Source: Marinobacter sediminum
Lineage (GTDB): Bacteria > Pseudomonadota > Gammaproteobacteria > Pseudomonadales > Oleiphilaceae
Length of the DNA stretch: 64,000 nucleotides
Direction: 5' to 3'
NCBI RefSeq assembly: GCF_023657445.1
Contig: NZ_JAGTWY010000001.1
Span: 2,108,001 to 2,172,000, forward strand
Shown here: positions 46,371-55,409 of the stretch, one piece after another
How positions within the stretch are numbered: the stretch's first letter is position 1
Layout: each line of letters starts with the position of its first letter
Translations under genes and position numbers: made by a program
The notes under the pieces: generated by a model
Told to the model about the DNA's origin: nothing
Databases searched by the model: none
Seen by the model: only the letters and a program-made list of their open reading frames with translations

Positions 46371-47783
46371 ATGTCTGTATCACAATCAGGTTCCGCCACC
46401 TATTCAGGTGCGCTCGAAGGTTCCACCGCCAAGCGGGGGCTCTGGTCCTCACGCCTGGCTTTCATTCTGGCCGCCACTGGTTCAGCCGTTGGCCTGGGTA
46501 ATATATGGAAGTTTCCGTACATCACCGGTGAACACGGTGGCGGTGCCTTCGTGCTTGTCTACCTGGTCTGTATTGCGGCTGTGGGTCTGCCGATCATGAT
46601 GGCGGAAGTGCTCATTGGCCGTCGCGGAGGCCGGAGTCCGGTCAACAGTCTGAGACTCATCGCTGAGCGTGACCGGCTGAAACCAGCCTGGCGCATGGTG
46701 GGTGCTGTCGGGGTACTCGCCGGCTTCCTGATCCTGTCTTTCTATTCCGTGATCGGTGGCTGGGCCGTTTCTTATGTAGGCACGGCGGCAAGCGGCCAAT
46801 TGGTCGGCCAGTCCGCGGAGGCAATTGGTGCAATCTTTTCCGGACTGCTCAGTGATCCGAGTACATTGCTGGCCTGGCATACCGTATTCATGGCACTGGT
46901 GATGGTCGTGGTTGCAAAAGGCTTACGCGGAGGCCTTGAGCGGGCCGTCAGCATCCTTATGCCGGCCTTGTTTGTCCTGCTGCTGATTGTGGTGGGATAC
47001 GCCATGACCACCGGCGAATTCGGTCGCGCCGCCAGCTTCCTGTTCCAGCCGGACTTCTCCAAACTCTCCACCTCGGGCATTCTGGTGGCTCTTGGCCACG
47101 CGTTCTTTACGCTGAGCCTGGGTATGGCCGTTATGATGGCCTATGGCTCTTATCTGCCGAAAAATATTTCCATCGCCAAAACCTCCATTGCCGTATCCGT
47201 GATCGATACCGGCGTCGCTCTGCTGGCCGGTATGGCGATTTTCCCGATCGTTTTCGCCAATGGCCTTGAGCCAGGCGCAGGCCCTGGGCTGATTTTCCAG
47301 ACCCTCCCGCTGGCCTTTGGTCAAATGCCCATGGGCAGCCTGTTCGGCACTCTGTTTTTCGTACTGCTGATTTTTGCCGCCTGGACCTCGGGCATTTCAC
47401 TGCTGGAGCCCATTGTGGAATGGCTGGAAGAGCAAAAAGGCATGAACCGCACCGTCAGTACACTGGGCGCGGGCATCGTTTGCTGGGCGTTGGGCATTGC
47501 GTCGATCCTGTCCCTGAATCTGTGGTCAGACTTCACACCGCTGGGAAGCATCGCAATGTTTGAGGGTAAGACCATCTTCGATCTGCTGGACTTCTTTACC
47601 GCCAACATCCTGCTGCCGCTGGGCGGCCTGATGGTTGCGGTATTTGCTGGTTGGGTAATGTCGCGACAGGCAGTTGAAAACGAGTTGTCCCTGTCAGCAC
47701 CGATGTTCAAGCTGTGGTACATCACCGTGCGTTACATAACGCCGGTCGCTGTGGCTACCGTCTTTATTTACAATCTGCTCTGA
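46371..47783 (+). CDS. Sodium-dependent transporter, NSS family
   Basis: A 470-residue neurotransmitter:sodium symporter of the bacterial LeuT/MhsT type with about eleven helices. The TM1 signature WSSRLAFILAATGSAVGLGN followed by IWKFPYI carries the unwound sodium/substrate site; TM3, TM6 (SLGMAVMMAYGSYLP) and TM8 regions fit. Amino acids are the usual substrates, and the gene follows leucine dehydrogenase, so branched-chain or aromatic amino acids are likely. Sodium coupling matches the two Mrp antiporters. AGGAG lies about 8 nt before the ATG. Confidence 0.93.
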   Translation: MSVSQSGSATYSGALEGSTAKRGLWSSRLAFILAATGSAVGLGNIWKFPYITGEHGGGAFVLVYLVCIAAVGLPIMMAEVLIGRRGGRSPVNSLRLIAERDRLKPAWRMVGAVGVLAGFLILSFYSVIGGWAVSYVGTAASGQLVGQSAEAIGAIFSGLLSDPSTLLAWHTVFMALVMVVVAKGLRGGLERAVSILMPALFVLLLIVVGYAMTTGEFGRAASFLFQPDFSKLSTSGILVALGHAFFTLSLGMAVMMAYGSYLPKNISIAKTSIAVSVIDTGVALLAGMAIFPIVFANGLEPGAGPGLIFQTLPLAFGQMPMGSLFGTLFFVLLIFAAWTSGISLLEPIVEWLEEQKGMNRTVSTLGAGIVCWALGIASILSLNLWSDFTPLGSIAMFEGKTIFDLLDFFTANILLPLGGLMVAVFAGWVMSRQAVENELSLSAPMFKLWYITVRYITPVAVATVFIYNLL

Positions 47784-47787
47784 TTCG

Positions 47788-48690
47788 TTATAGCTGATCG
47801 AGGGAGGCCTTGAGGGTCTCCCCGATCCTTGCGTTGAGTTTCAAATCCACCAACTCGTCCGCCCGGGTCCGCCCCAGGTTGAGCGTGGCGATGGGCTTGT
47901 TCCACTCGTTTGCGTACCGACAGAACCGAAAACCCGAGTACACCATCAGCGATGAACCGATAACCAGCAGGCCATCACTCGCTTTGAGCATGTCCAACGC
48001 AGAATAAACCCGCTCCTTCGGCACATAGTCGCCAAAGAACACCACGTCCGGCTTCAGGATACCGTCACACTTTGGACAATCCACCGGCCGGAAATCGCCA
48101 AAATCCACCTCCAGGTCCGCGTCGCCGTCAGGGGCTGTGTCTGCACGGTAGTGACTGAACCCCGGATTGAGGTCAGCACACCGGTCATGCACTTCATCCC
48201 GCGGGCACCGGTAACCACAGCTCATGCAAATCACTTCGTCAGCCCGGCCATGCAGATCAGTAACGGCCCCGGTACCGGCTTTCTGGTGCAACCGGTCAAC
48301 GTTCTGGGTGACGACCAGGTTACTGTGGTTGAGCAGCTCCAGGTCGGAGATGTAATGATGGGAGGGGTTGGGAGTGGCGTTACGCATCACCGGCCAGCCA
48401 ATCAGGCTCCGGCCCCAGTACCGCTGTCGGGTTTCGAAGCTTTCCATGAATGCCTGATGCTGGACCGGCTGTTTGCGTTTCCATGCACCATCGCCATCCC
48501 GGTAATCGGGAATCCCGGAATCCGTGCTGACACCCGCACCGGTCAGAATGAGCAAGCCGGGATGCCGGTGAATAAAGTCTGCCAGCAGGCCTCCGGCTTG
48601 TTCCGGTTCGTGCAGAACCGGTATGTCATCAGTCTCCGGCAGCCGCTGACTGGAGCTGAAGGGGCGGGTACGGTGCGTCGTCACAGGCAT
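47788..48690 (-). CDS. Sir2-family NAD-dependent protein deacylase
   Basis: A 300-residue sirtuin that removes acyl groups from lysines with NAD. The start is the ATG at 48690, with GGAG about 6 nt upstream. NAD motif LTGAGVSTDSGIPDYRDGDG, the TQNVDRLHQKAG motif, catalytic His in DLHGRADEV and two Cys pairs for zinc (CMSC and CPKC, with an inserted GYRCPRDEVHDRC segment) are visible. It is longer than E. coli CobB because of an N-terminal tail and the zinc-region insertion. It overlaps none of its neighbours but follows the spermidine-synthase-like gene by 16 nt and is likely cotranscribed. Confidence 0.93.
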   Translation of the reverse strand: MPVTTHRTRPFSSSQRLPETDDIPVLHEPEQAGGLLADFIHRHPGLLILTGAGVSTDSGIPDYRDGDGAWKRKQPVQHQAFMESFETRQRYWGRSLIGWPVMRNATPNPSHHYISDLELLNHSNLVVTQNVDRLHQKAGTGAVTDLHGRADEVICMSCGYRCPRDEVHDRCADLNPGFSHYRADTAPDGDADLEVDFGDFRPVDCPKCDGILKPDVVFFGDYVPKERVYSALDMLKASDGLLVIGSSLMVYSGFRFCRYANEWNKPIATLNLGRTRADELVDLKLNARIGETLKASLDQL

Positions 48691-48706
48691 ACAAACTCCG
48701 AATAGC

Positions 48707-49438
48707 TCAGCCCGGCTTCCGGGCAACATATACGGTGTTGAACGATTCCCTGTTCTGGAACGGATTAAAAAAGGTCACCACATGGCAAGCCACATCGGTG
48801 AACACTTCCCGAAGCACCGCCATGAATTCGTCATCTTCGCCTTCATTGGACCACATGGCAAAGATTCCCCGCGGCTTCAGCTGTCGGGCCATCTGTCGAA
48901 TGTTGTTCGTGGTATAGAAGCTGGCGTTGGAGTCATGCAACAAGGCCCGGGGCGAGTGATCAATGTCCAGTAGGATGGCATCAAACGTTTTGCCGGGAGC
49001 TTCCGGGTCAAAACCACCGGCTTCCGGCTCGGCAATCGCCAGGTCGAAGAAGCTGCCATGGACATAGCGGCTGCGGGCATCGGCATTGATGTCCTTGCCA
49101 AGCGGCACTAGCTCCTGCTGGTGCCAGCCGATGACCGGCTCCAGGTATTCGACAATCAACAGCTCGCCCACCCGCTCGTGCTTGAGTGCAGCCACGGCGG
49201 TATAGCCCAGCCCCAGACCGCCGACAACCACACTGAGGTCGTCGCCTTCGGTTTCGTTCAGGCCGAGGTCCGACAGGGCGACCTCGGCATCCACGAACAT
49301 GCTGGACATCAGGAATTCTTCGCCGAGCTTTACCTCGAAGATATCGCGCTCGCCAATCGCAGGAATCCTTCGGCGCCGGAGGGTGATCTCGCCGATTTCG
49401 GAGGGTTGGCTGTCAATTTGCTCGAAAAGCAGTCCCAC
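48707..49438 (-). CDS. Spermidine-synthase-fold methyltransferase-like protein
   Basis: A 243-residue class I SAM-dependent methyltransferase fold protein resembling polyamine aminopropyltransferases. The nucleotide-binding strand VVVGGLGLGYTAVAAL with LLIVEYLEPVIGWHQ (acidic residue) and the active-site strand FDAILLDIDHSPRALLHDSN are clear; the canonical spermidine-synthase N-terminal domain is reduced. It begins with a GTG behind GAGG. Actual substrate is uncertain. It lies upstream of the sirtuin on the same strand. Confidence 0.82.
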   Translation of the reverse strand: MGLLFEQIDSQPSEIGEITLRRRRIPAIGERDIFEVKLGEEFLMSSMFVDAEVALSDLGLNETEGDDLSVVVGGLGLGYTAVAALKHERVGELLIVEYLEPVIGWHQQELVPLGKDINADARSRYVHGSFFDLAIAEPEAGGFDPEAPGKTFDAILLDIDHSPRALLHDSNASFYTTNNIRQMARQLKPRGIFAMWSNEGEDDEFMAVLREVFTDVACHVVTFFNPFQNRESFNTVYVARKPG

Positions 49439-49508
49439 GGTTTTGCCTCTTTGTCTTCGATGGTGGCTGGCCTTAGGCCTTTTCTACGTTCACTCCGTGC
49501 TATCGCAG

Positions 49509-49604
49509 CTGGCTACCCCCTCCCAAAACCCGCTCAAGCACGTCCATGTGGCGCTTGAGCTCCGCCATCCATGGCTCCGCACAGTTTTGGGAGGGGCTAG
49601 CCAC
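49509..49604. repeat. 96-nt imperfect inverted repeat with nested hairpin
   Basis: Left arm at 49509-49529 and right arm at 49584-49604 pair over 19 bp with one C-C mismatch (CCCCTCCCAAAAC against GTTTTGGGAGGGG as core). Nested inside, GCTCAAGC (49532-49539) pairs perfectly with GCTTGAGC (49553-49560). There is no T run, so it is not a simple terminator. The two-level palindrome is typical of small dispersed (REP- or MITE-like) elements. Confidence 0.72.
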
Positions 49605-49616
49605 CTGCTCTTTGTT

Positions 49617-50180
49617 CTACTCCCCAGTATTCTCCGGAGCGTTAATACAACTGAGCAGGATATTCCGCATTTTCTGAGCACCCAGTTCGTCCATCAGCTC
49701 GATGTTTCTTTGCGGAATGCTATCTACGTCCGGATAACTTTCAATCGCAGCTTCCAGACTGGCTTCACGCAATAGGTGAAGCATCGGGTATGGGGAACGA
49801 TTGGTATAGTTCTCCGCAGAGCCCGGCTCCGTGCCCTCAAACTGGTAGTCCGGGTGGAAACTGGCGATCTGGTAGATGCCGTCCATATCCAGGTACGCCA
49901 ACAGCCCATCGGCTGCATCCAGAAACTCATTGTAGGGCGCGAAGTCCTTCAATACATCCGGATGAATCAACAGGGTAGTTTCAATGTCGGGCTCGTATTG
50001 CAAACGCTGGAGTTCGGAATGTAGGGCCTGCAGGAGTTCGTCTTCCGTCTCGGCTTCAGAAACGACAAACCGCACCCGGTTCCGAACCAGTTCCTTCTTG
50101 GCAAACGGACATAGATTGTAGCCGACCACAACATCTTCGACCCATTTGCGGGTTGCGTTAATAATCTCTGTCTCAGCCAT
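49617..50180 (-). CDS. DUF1415 family protein
   Basis: A 187-residue cytoplasmic protein from the ATG at 50180 (MAETEIINATRKWVEDVVVG). DUF1415 features are present: NLCPFAKKELVRNRVRFVVS, the TTLLIHPDVLKDFAPYNEFL strand, GIYQIASFHPDYQFEG and NRSPYPMLHLLREASLEAAI. Function unknown; the family is widespread in gammaproteobacteria. GAGAAGAG precedes the start. It ends 12 nt from the inverted repeat. Confidence 0.9.
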   Translation of the reverse strand: MAETEIINATRKWVEDVVVGYNLCPFAKKELVRNRVRFVVSEAETEDELLQALHSELQRLQYEPDIETTLLIHPDVLKDFAPYNEFLDAADGLLAYLDMDGIYQIASFHPDYQFEGTEPGSAENYTNRSPYPMLHLLREASLEAAIESYPDVDSIPQRNIELMDELGAQKMRNILLSCINAPENTGE

Positions 50181-50218
50181 GTTCTCTTCTCTTACAGATT
50201 TGAGGGCCACGCAAAGGG

Positions 50219-51805
50219 TTAAAGGTACCCCTGACTCCGAAGATAGTCGTCATAAGACCCACTGAAATCCGTAACCCCATCGGCCTTAAGCTCAATAATG
50301 CGGGTCGCCAAAGAAGATACAAACTCCCGGTCATGACTCACAAAGATCAGTGTGCCCGGATAATTCTCCAGCGCCAGGTTCAGCGCCTCGATGGACTCCA
50401 TATCCAGGTGGTTCGTGGGCTCGTCCATCAGCATAACGTTAGGCTTCTGCAGGATCAGCTTGCCAAACAGCATCCGGCCCTGCTCACCACCAGAGATGAC
50501 CCGTACAGATTTGCCGATGTCGTCGCCGGAGAACAGCATACGGCCGAGAGTGCCCCGCACCAGCTGTTCGCCGCCAGTGGTCCACTGGGCCATCCAGTCG
50601 GTGAGGGTTTCGTCTTCGGCGAAGTCGGCGGTATGGTCCTGGGCGTAGTAGCCAACCTCGGCGCTATCGGTCCATTTCACCTCGCCGTCATCCGGCTCAT
50701 AGGCACCGGCCATGCATTGCAGCAGCGTGGTTTTACCGATGCCATTGGGCCCGATGATCGCCACCCGCTCACCGGCTTCCACCTGCAGGTTCAGCTTGTC
50801 GAACAGAGGTTTGTTATCAAAGCCTTTGGTCAGATCCTTCAGGGTCACTGCCTGGCGATGCAGTTTCTTACCCTGTTCGAAGCGGATAAACGGGCTGACA
50901 CGGCTGGACGGCTTCACCTCTTCCAGCTGAATCTTGTCGATCTGGCGGGCCCGGGAGGTGGCTTGTTTTGCCTTTGAGGCGTTGGCTGAGAAACGGCTGA
51001 CGAACTGTTGCAATTCGGCAATCTGCGCCTTCTTCTTGGCGTTGTCAGCATGCATGCGCTCACGGGCCTGGGTGGCTGCAGTCATGTACTCATCGTAGTT
51101 GCCAGGGAACAGGCGCAGCTCGCCATAGTCCAGATCCGCCATGTGTGTGCACACACTGTTCAGGAAGTGGCGGTCGTGGGAGATGATGATCATGGTGCTG
51201 TTCCGGGCCACCAGGATGTTTTCCAGCCAGCGAATGGTGTTGATATCCAGGTGGTTGGTGGGCTCATCCAGCAACAGTACATCAGGATCAGAGAACAGGG
51301 CCTGGGCCAGCAACACCCGCAGCTTCCAGCCCGGTGCCAGGGCACTCATGGGGCCGTCATGCTCCTCCAGAGGGATTTCGAGGCCCAACAGCAACTCGCC
51401 GGCACGGGCTTCAGCGGTATAACCATCCATTTCGGCGAACTGGACTTCCAGGTCCGCCACGGCCATGCCGTCTTCCTCGCTCATTTCGGCCTGGGAATAG
51501 ATCCGGTCCCGTTCCTTTTTCGCCTGCCAGAGTTCTTCGTGGCCCATGATCACGGTATCCATCACCGTGCACTCTTCGTAGGCAAACTGATCCTGACGCA
51601 GCTTACCCAAGCGAACGTTCGGTTCCAGCATCACCTGGCCGGCGGAGGGTTCAAGATCGCCACCGAGAATCTTCATCAACGTGGATTTTCCACAACCGTT
51701 GGCGCCAATCAGGCCGTAACGGTTGCCATTGCCGAATTTGGCAGACACATTTTCAAACAGGGGCCTGGCCCCGAACTGCATGGTGATATTGGCGGTGGAG
51801 ATCAA
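50219..51805 (-). CDS. ybiT: ABC-F family ATPase YbiT
   Basis: A 528-residue ABC-F protein with two ATPase domains and no membrane part; members act on the ribosome in translation. The N-terminus [18 protein letters not shown] and length match E. coli YbiT (530), supporting the TTG start at 51805. Walker A motifs are GANGCGKST and GPNGIGKTT; the first signature is the atypical [14 protein letters not shown] and the second [11 protein letters not shown]. The interdomain linker (about 240-310) is the ribosome-contacting region. The weak TTG and modest AGG site suggest low expression. Confidence 0.95.
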   Translation of the reverse strand: MISTANITMQFGARPLFENVSAKFGNGNRYGLIGANGCGKSTLMKILGGDLEPSAGQVMLEPNVRLGKLRQDQFAYEECTVMDTVIMGHEELWQAKKERDRIYSQAEMSEEDGMAVADLEVQFAEMDGYTAEARAGELLLGLEIPLEEHDGPMSALAPGWKLRVLLAQALFSDPDVLLLDEPTNHLDINTIRWLENILVARNSTMIIISHDRHFLNSVCTHMADLDYGELRLFPGNYDEYMTAATQARERMHADNAKKKAQIAELQQFVSRFSANASKAKQATSRARQIDKIQLEEVKPSSRVSPFIRFEQGKKLHRQAVTLKDLTKGFDNKPLFDKLNLQVEAGERVAIIGPNGIGKTTLLQCMAGAYEPDDGEVKWTDSAEVGYYAQDHTADFAEDETLTDWMAQWTTGGEQLVRGTLGRMLFSGDDIGKSVRVISGGEQGRMLFGKLILQKPNVMLMDEPTNHLDMESIEALNLALENYPGTLIFVSHDREFVSSLATRIIELKADGVTDFSGSYDDYLRSQGYL

Positions 51806-51988
51806 GAAACAAACCTATAGACGTGGGGCCGGTTCTGGCACCGGCGAAATAAAGCCGGCATTGTACAGGTTTGCAGGGGGTAACGTGAGGCCGCAGAAAC
51901 ACGGATAAAAACCGCTTGCCTCCGGCTAATGGTACGGGCAGCATTCCCCCTCTGAAGTCCCCATTCATTTTATTTAAGGATACTGACC

Positions 51989-52267
51989 ATGGCACAGGCA
52001 ACCGCACGCCACATTCTGGTAGACAGCGAAGCAAAATGTGAAGAACTGAAGAAAGCCATTGAGGGTGGCCAGGATTTCGCCGAAGTGGCGAAACAGCATT
52101 CCTCCTGCCCATCCGGCCGTAACGGCGGGGACCTGGGTTCTTTCGGCCCGGGCCAGATGGTTCCGGAATTCGACAAGGCTGTATTCAACAGCGAACTGAA
52201 CACCGTGCTCGGACCAATCAAGACCCAGTTCGGATATCACCTGCTGGAAGTGACCAGCCGCAGCTGA
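51989..52267 (+). CDS. ppiC: Parvulin-type peptidyl-prolyl isomerase PpiC
   Basis: A 92-residue cytoplasmic parvulin that catalyses proline cis/trans isomerisation. The fold is recognised from ARHILVDSEAKCEELKKAIE, FAEVAKQHSSCPSGRNGGDL, FGPGQMVPEFDKAVF and VLGPIKTQFGYHLLEV. Length equals E. coli PpiC (93). AAGGA precedes the ATG. The stop codon shares its last base with the start of the VanZ-like gene (TGATG), so the two are coupled. Confidence 0.95.
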   Translation: MAQATARHILVDSEAKCEELKKAIEGGQDFAEVAKQHSSCPSGRNGGDLGSFGPGQMVPEFDKAVFNSELNTVLGPIKTQFGYHLLEVTSRS

Positions 52268-53217
52268 TGAGTTCCGGAGCGATCCAGGAGCGCGCCCTGG
52301 GCGGCTGGCAACTGCGTGTTCTGGCCGTGGTGGGCGTTCTCTTTATTGCCCCATTACTTTTCATCGGCGGTCCGGAATGGACAGCCAGCCCGCTTTACAA
52401 GTCAGCATGGAACCTCGGCCATATCGGCCTTTTCGCCATATTCACCTTTGCGCTCCAACCATGGCGGCGGCTCAGGGGCTGGTCGATGTGGCTGGCAATG
52501 ACCACTGTCGTTTTGTTGGCGGGAATCCTTATCGAAGTTCTGCAGTCCGGATTAAACCGGCAAGCGGACTGGCACGACGTTCTGAGAAACCTTATCGGCA
52601 CCTGGCTGGTTCTCGCCTGGCAGCCCTATCTGTCCCGCCAACCCCGAGAATACAGCCAATCCCGCACCCTGGCCGCCCTCAGCGCCCTGTTACTGGTGGT
52701 TGAACTCGGCTCTACAGGCCTGGTCGCGATCCGGCAGTTTCAAGTCAGCCACCAACTACCGATGCTATACGACTTCCAGCAGGAGGATCCCGCACCTTTT
52801 TGGAGTGGCCGGCTTACCCCATCGATCAGTCATGCCCGAAACCACAGCCAGAGCCTTCGGATTAACCTGGGCACAGAGACCTACTCTGGCGTGTCTCTCA
52901 ATAACCTCCCAGCCGACTGGCGTGGCTACAAAAAACTCGTAATCACTTTATATAATCCCGGCCCGGAAGCACTGAAACTGACCCTGCGAGTCAATGATGT
53001 GGAACACGACCTGGGCGAAAACGCCTACAACGATCGCTACAACACCCGGCTGATCCTAGAACCGCAGTTCAGTACCTTTACCCTCGACCTTGGGGATATC
53101 AAAAGCGCGCCGGCTCACAGATCCATGGACATGGACAACGTGCGAAGACTGGGGCTTTTTGCCACCCGACTGTCCGAACCAGAGACTGTTTACCTGCTGG
53201 AATTGCGACTTGAATGA
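52267..53217 (+). CDS. VanZ-like membrane protein with C-terminal sandwich domain
   Basis: A 316-residue protein with five hydrophobic segments: four helices in the first 115 residues form the VanZ-like unit (NLGHIGLFAIFTFAL, ILIEVLQSGLNRQADWHD, LRNLIGTWLVLAW), and a fifth lies at about 135-155. The C-terminal 150 residues look like an all-beta sandwich (SLRINLGTETYSGVSLNNLP, then TLDLGDIKSAPAHRSMDMDN), reminiscent of carbohydrate- or galactose-binding folds. It presumably faces the periplasm. No activity is assigned. It starts on the ppiC stop and its last 28 nt overlap the convergent hydrolase gene. Confidence 0.85.
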   Translation: MSSGAIQERALGGWQLRVLAVVGVLFIAPLLFIGGPEWTASPLYKSAWNLGHIGLFAIFTFALQPWRRLRGWSMWLAMTTVVLLAGILIEVLQSGLNRQADWHDVLRNLIGTWLVLAWQPYLSRQPREYSQSRTLAALSALLLVVELGSTGLVAIRQFQVSHQLPMLYDFQQEDPAPFWSGRLTPSISHARNHSQSLRINLGTETYSGVSLNNLPADWRGYKKLVITLYNPGPEALKLTLRVNDVEHDLGENAYNDRYNTRLILEPQFSTFTLDLGDIKSAPAHRSMDMDNVRRLGLFATRLSEPETVYLLELRLE

Positions 53218-54392
53218 TCAAGCGTCCAGGGGTTGGACGTAATCGGCTCGACTCCGTGCGCCGTGACGAGAATCGTTTCGCTACAGCCTATGCCCCACTG
53301 GCCAGGGACACGGAGGCAGATCGGCAGGTGAAACACCATGCCCGGTTTAAAGTCAACATTTCCACCTCTGGCGATAAATCCCGATCCCTCTACCCAGGAA
53401 GGGGGAAACTGGGCGCCCACGGTGTAGCCAAACACGCCTGAGAAAAACACGTCGTCAGCCAGGGGAGCAAGCGCTTTTTCCGCCGCCTGCGCGGCCGTAT
53501 CAAAGGTCACACCGGGTTTGACCGTCGCCAGCAGCGCATCAACAACTCGGCGACAGCCATCAAACACCCGCCCCATCTCCGCTGACGGCGTTCCGGCCAC
53601 AACCGTCTGCATCATCGGTGCGGTGTACCGATGCCACGCGGCCCCAAACTCCAGAAAGACCGGCTCATCCTGCTCGATCCGGCATCGTTTATGGTTGGTA
53701 TGAATAACACTGCTTCGGCGACCGGTGGTCACGATGGGCTGCATACTCATGAATTCACTGCCAGCCTCCAGCAAAGCCCTGGCGCCAGCCGCAGCAATAT
53801 CATTGTCCGTTGCACCGGGGCGCACTTCGGCCACAGCCGCCTTCAAACCCTCACCAGTAATCCTCGCACTCTGACGGAGATATTCGATTTCCGACGGAGA
53901 TTTAACGATACGGATCTTTTTCACAAGACCGCCGCTGTCAATAAAGCGAACACTGGATAGCCGGGCTTTCAGCCCTTCAAGAACACCCTGTCGGAGCGAC
54001 CCGTGCCACGAATCAATACCGACAATATCCGCGGAACCATTCAACGCATCAATTAACGGGGACAGTACTTCGCCGATACCTTCCCAACGGTACCCTGTGA
54101 CCCTGGCGACACGTGTTGTCACCATAGCTGGTCCCATTTCGATTGACGGAACCTGAAGCAACAGAGACGAGCTGGTGACCAGCAGAGCCACATGAACCGA
54201 TACTTCAAAGGTGCTGTAGCCAGTGAGGTAAAAGATATCGGAAGGATCAGTCAGCAACAGGGCATCCATGTCCTCACCGGCCATTCGCTCCCTGACTCTG
54301 GCGAGCCGCCGATCAAACTCTTCTGCAGCAAAAGGACACTCGGAGCCTCGCAGCTCCGGGGGCAACGCTTTCTGGTAGGCATTGAAATCCAT
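53190..54392 (-). CDS. M24 family peptidase/creatinase-fold hydrolase
   Basis: A 400-residue pita-bread-fold hydrolase with an N-terminal creatinase-like domain (to about 150) and a C-terminal M24 domain. I start at the ATG at 54392 (MDFNAYQKAL). In the M24 domain the usual metal-ligand motif with two Asp is replaced: FLEFGAAWHRYTAPMMQTVV has Glu at the first site and Ala-Pro where the second Asp should be, so classical dinuclear metal binding is unlikely. Length and these changes resemble creatinase and ectoine hydrolase (DoeA, about 400 residues), but no other ectoine-degradation gene is nearby. The substrate is unknown. Confidence 0.86.
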   Translation of the reverse strand: MDFNAYQKALPPELRGSECPFAAEEFDRRLARVRERMAGEDMDALLLTDPSDIFYLTGYSTFEVSVHVALLVTSSSLLLQVPSIEMGPAMVTTRVARVTGYRWEGIGEVLSPLIDALNGSADIVGIDSWHGSLRQGVLEGLKARLSSVRFIDSGGLVKKIRIVKSPSEIEYLRQSARITGEGLKAAVAEVRPGATDNDIAAAGARALLEAGSEFMSMQPIVTTGRRSSVIHTNHKRCRIEQDEPVFLEFGAAWHRYTAPMMQTVVAGTPSAEMGRVFDGCRRVVDALLATVKPGVTFDTAAQAAEKALAPLADDVFFSGVFGYTVGAQFPPSWVEGSGFIARGGNVDFKPGMVFHLPICLRVPGQWGIGCSETILVTAHGVEPITSNPWTLDHSSRNSSR

Positions 54393-54510
54393 GGGCGCAA
54401 TCCTCAGTCGCCTGTAAGTATGAAGAGTGGACCCAAACTCGCAGTTGTACAACTTTCAGGTATAACAACCGAAATCCATTCCAGGATGAAAGCTTTCTGT
54501 ATCGCCCTGT

Positions 54511-55341
54511 TTACTGACTGCCTTTTGGTGCCGGAGAAAGAAACCGGGCGAGCTGAGCACCAACGGACTCAATCGGGTCGGTAATTGCCTGCTGAATGCT
54601 CTCGGTAACCACTTTCGAAAATGCGGTTCCGGCCGGGCTTTCCAGAAAATCCAGGTACAGATTCATTTCCTGGGCGCCAATGCCCTCATACGTATAGAGA
54701 TAGCTGTCATAAACCTGCTGGCCAACAACCCCTCGCAACATGCTGCGCTGATCTTCAATGCCCTGTTTAAGCTGATCGTAATGCACTGAATCACTGCTAA
54801 ACGCTGCCATGGCCGTAGCCAGTCCCAGCTGCACCGCGATGGTCGTATCTACTGCGCTTTCCGTCGCCCGGGAAGCACGATCAAACCGGTCAAACATGCG
54901 GGCCCTGTCGGTCCCCTTGTACTTCCGGTTCAGTTCCGGCGCCCGCGCCTGAATGTTTTGCCAGGCCGAGGGTGCCGAGGCCGCAATCTCGGCCGCCGAA
55001 ATCTTTCTTGCCACCGGCGTCTCATACCATTCACCGACGGCTTCAAGCTGTTTGTCGCTGAGCCGTTCCTCGAGGCCTTCCACAATTTGCTGTTCTATTT
55101 GTGCGGCGCTGAAGCTACTGCTGACCACATGGCCAATGGTCTCTGCCACCATGGGCGGCATCTGCCCACTGCGCTTTAATCCTTCTCGAATACCCTGGCT
55201 CATCATGGCCGGATACTGGGCAACGATGTCATCAATCGGCGATACTGCCAGAACCTTCCGTGCATCGGGAGCAGCCATGGCGGGGCTGGCAACCAACAGA
55301 CCAGCGACTAAAAGAGGTTTAACTAGGGTAACAAGCTTCAT
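54511..55341 (-). CDS. Exported DUF2059-like protein
   Basis: A 276-residue periplasmic protein with a signal peptide (MKLVTLVKPLLVAGLLVASP-AMAA, cut after about residue 23). The mature part is helical and contains two DUF2059-like units, recognisable by LEAVGEWYETPVARKISAAE in the first and MNLYLDFLESPAGTAFSKVV in the second. DUF2059 proteins are of unknown function. Divergent from the transglycosylase-like gene. Confidence 0.78.
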   Translation of the reverse strand: MKLVTLVKPLLVAGLLVASPAMAAPDARKVLAVSPIDDIVAQYPAMMSQGIREGLKRSGQMPPMVAETIGHVVSSSFSAAQIEQQIVEGLEERLSDKQLEAVGEWYETPVARKISAAEIAASAPSAWQNIQARAPELNRKYKGTDRARMFDRFDRASRATESAVDTTIAVQLGLATAMAAFSSDSVHYDQLKQGIEDQRSMLRGVVGQQVYDSYLYTYEGIGAQEMNLYLDFLESPAGTAFSKVVTESIQQAITDPIESVGAQLARFLSPAPKGSQ

Positions 55342-55409
55342 TTATCTATCATCCCGTTATGTGGATGCCCCGTTTATGACACGTGTGCCGCTATTTCAGC
55401 AAGAAAACC

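Noticed and set aside
51008..51820. 270-codon plus-strand frame opposite ybiT
   Set aside because: Shadow of the ABC-F gene; the translation is His/Gln rich and lacks motifs.
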